Assembly (NCBI RefSeq): GCF_001684955.1
Contig: NZ_MAYF01000345.1
Location: forward strand, 20,898-84,897
Direction: 5' to 3'
Length of the DNA: 64,000 nucleotides
From: Chryseobacterium contaminans
GTDB taxonomy: Bacteria > Bacteroidota > Bacteroidia > Flavobacteriales > Weeksellaceae
Shown here: in pieces, positions 63,293 to 64,000 of the stretch
Position numbering within the stretch: the stretch's first letter is position 1
How the letters are laid out: every line of letters begins with the position of its first letter
Made by a program: the position numbers and the translations under genes
Notes under the pieces: generated by a model
The model's input: only the letters and a program-made list of their open reading frames with translations
Told to the model about the DNA's origin: nothing
Database searches by the model: none

Positions 63293-63350
63293 AATGATAT
63301 TTTTATTGTTATTTACCCAGTAAGTATGACAACTCTGAATACGTTACAAA
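63293..63350 (-). promoter_or_regulatory. Duplicated promoter block, copy B (ECF-sigma-like)
   Basis: Same words and spacing as at 60758-60822: TGTAACGTATT, six different bases, TGTCATACTTACTGGGTAAA. It lies directly before the 58-aa gene. Confidence 0.5.
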
Positions 63351-63383
63351 TTTTTCTAAGATTATTTCTTTCTGAAAAACAAA

Positions 63384-63406
63384 CCCGAAACAAAAGTTGC
63401 TTCGGG
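63384..63406 (-). terminator. Terminator of mnmA
   Basis: 10-bp stem with one mismatch (CCCGAAACAA with TTGCTTCGGG), loop of three, T-rich on the minus-strand side. It lies about 125 bp beyond the mnmA stop codon, with a C-rich degenerate repeat (63481-63535) in between. Confidence 0.6.
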
Positions 63407-63530
63407 CTTTATAATATCATTAAATATAATTCTTAATATTGTCTGACTTCTAGTTTAATGAACAACCATTTCTAAATTCTGCCATCGGCCTCACGTATCT
63501 CGAAACATGCATCCCAATACCTCGGATCTC

Positions 63531-64000
63531 TTACGAAATCACACCGCTTCCAATCAGCTCTTCATCAATATACCATGATGCAAACTGCCCTTCAGCAATT
63601 GCGGATTGTGGTTCTTCAAACTCAACATAAAAAGCATCTTCAAACTGATAAAGAGTGGCTTTCTGTAAAGGCTGTCTGTATCTGAATCTGGCCATTACCT
63701 CCATAGATTCTCCATTTTGAAGTCTCATATCCTCACGAACCCAGTGCAGTTCAGTATTGTCTATTTTAAGAGCTTTTTTATAAAGTCCCGGGAAATGACT
63801 GCCTTCTCCAACAAAAAGAATATTATTCTCCATATCTCTGGAGACAATGAAGCAGCTTTCTTTATGGCCGCCTATTCCTAATCCTTTACTTTGTCCGATC
63901 GTGAAAAATTGGGCACCTTGATGCTTTCCAATTACTTTTCCGTCAGCTTTTTTATAATTGATTTTTCTTGATAAGAAACTTAATTCTTCTTCCTTAGTAG
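63531..64000 (-). CDS. mnmA: tRNA 2-thiouridylase MnmA, C-terminal part, 5' end outside the window
   Basis: About 156 C-terminal codons are visible; the frame stays open to base 64000, so the ATG at 63833 is internal. Characteristic stretches are GKVIGKHQGAQFFTIGQSKGLGIGG (in part), VGEGSHFPGLYKKALK, ARFRYRQPLQKATLY and EEPQSAIAEGQFASWY, the C-terminal barrel of MnmA. Family knowledge: the enzyme adds sulfur to U34 of the tRNAs for Lys, Glu and Gln in the cytoplasm. The catalytic Cys residues lie outside the window or in its uncovered part. Housekeeping gene at the right edge. Confidence 0.93.
   Translation of the reverse strand, partial: TKEEELSFLSRKINYKKADGKVIGKHQGAQFFTIGQSKGLGIGGHKESCFIVSRDMENNILFVGEGSHFPGLYKKALKIDNTELHWVREDMRLQNGESMEVMARFRYRQPLQKATLYQFEDAFYVEFEEPQSAIAEGQFASWYIDEELIGSGVIS

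Overview
The window looks like a low-GC flavobacterial chromosome, most likely Chryseobacterium or a close relative in the Weeksellaceae. The basis is TAnnTTTG-type -7 promoter boxes, a TonB-dependent receptor with an N-terminal carboxypeptidase-D-like repeat, 2TM-domain proteins, short double-glycine leader peptides and FISUMP-type surface proteins. The genus is inferred from these traits, not from a marker gene.

Layout. 1-414 is the C-terminal part of an Sfp-type phosphopantetheinyl transferase. 601-3162 holds two related secreted proteins. 3628-47850 is one uninterrupted 14,740-codon non-ribosomal peptide synthetase (NRPS). It has 12 modules: an N-terminal starter-like condensation domain, 11 further C domains, 12 A domains, 12 T domains, 4 epimerization domains and a terminal thioesterase. 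It is followed by a type II thioesterase (47909-48631) and a TetA-like MFS exporter (48672-49886), then an AraC/GyrI-like regulator. With the upstream transferase this set could prime, assemble, proofread and export a peptide of about 12 residues, probably N-acylated. E domains sit in modules 3, 6, 8 and 10, and every following C domain is of the D-L type, so the line is internally consistent. The A-domain codes give Phe/Tyr-like at 3, Thr at 6 and 7 and Phe at 8 and 9. The codes of the other seven modules I cannot assign.

51.3-59.0 kb appears to be a signalling locus: a TonB-dependent receptor, a secreted helical protein, a LytS-like histidine kinase fused to a 2TM domain, three free-standing 2TM proteins, an isoprenylcysteine-methyltransferase-like protein and a LytTR response regulator. 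Three promoters here share two direct copies of ACCNYTCRGTWA with a period of exactly 21 bp, ending 30-31 nt before a TAnnTTTG box. I read this as the operator of the locus's own LytTR regulator. Between the receptor and kinase transcription units lie two short minus-strand genes for paralogous Cys-rich peptides with double-glycine leaders.

59.1-64.0 kb is accessory or housekeeping: an alpha/beta-hydrolase-like protein, two small paralogous membrane proteins with a duplicated promoter block, an unknown 298-aa protein, a GRDP-like protein with a Cys/Gly-rich tail, a small membrane protein, and the C-terminal part of mnmA running off the right edge. Intergenic gaps hold C-rich degenerate repeats and CCCGAA/TTCGGG hairpins. 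I saw no rRNA, tRNA, insertion sequence or CRISPR array.
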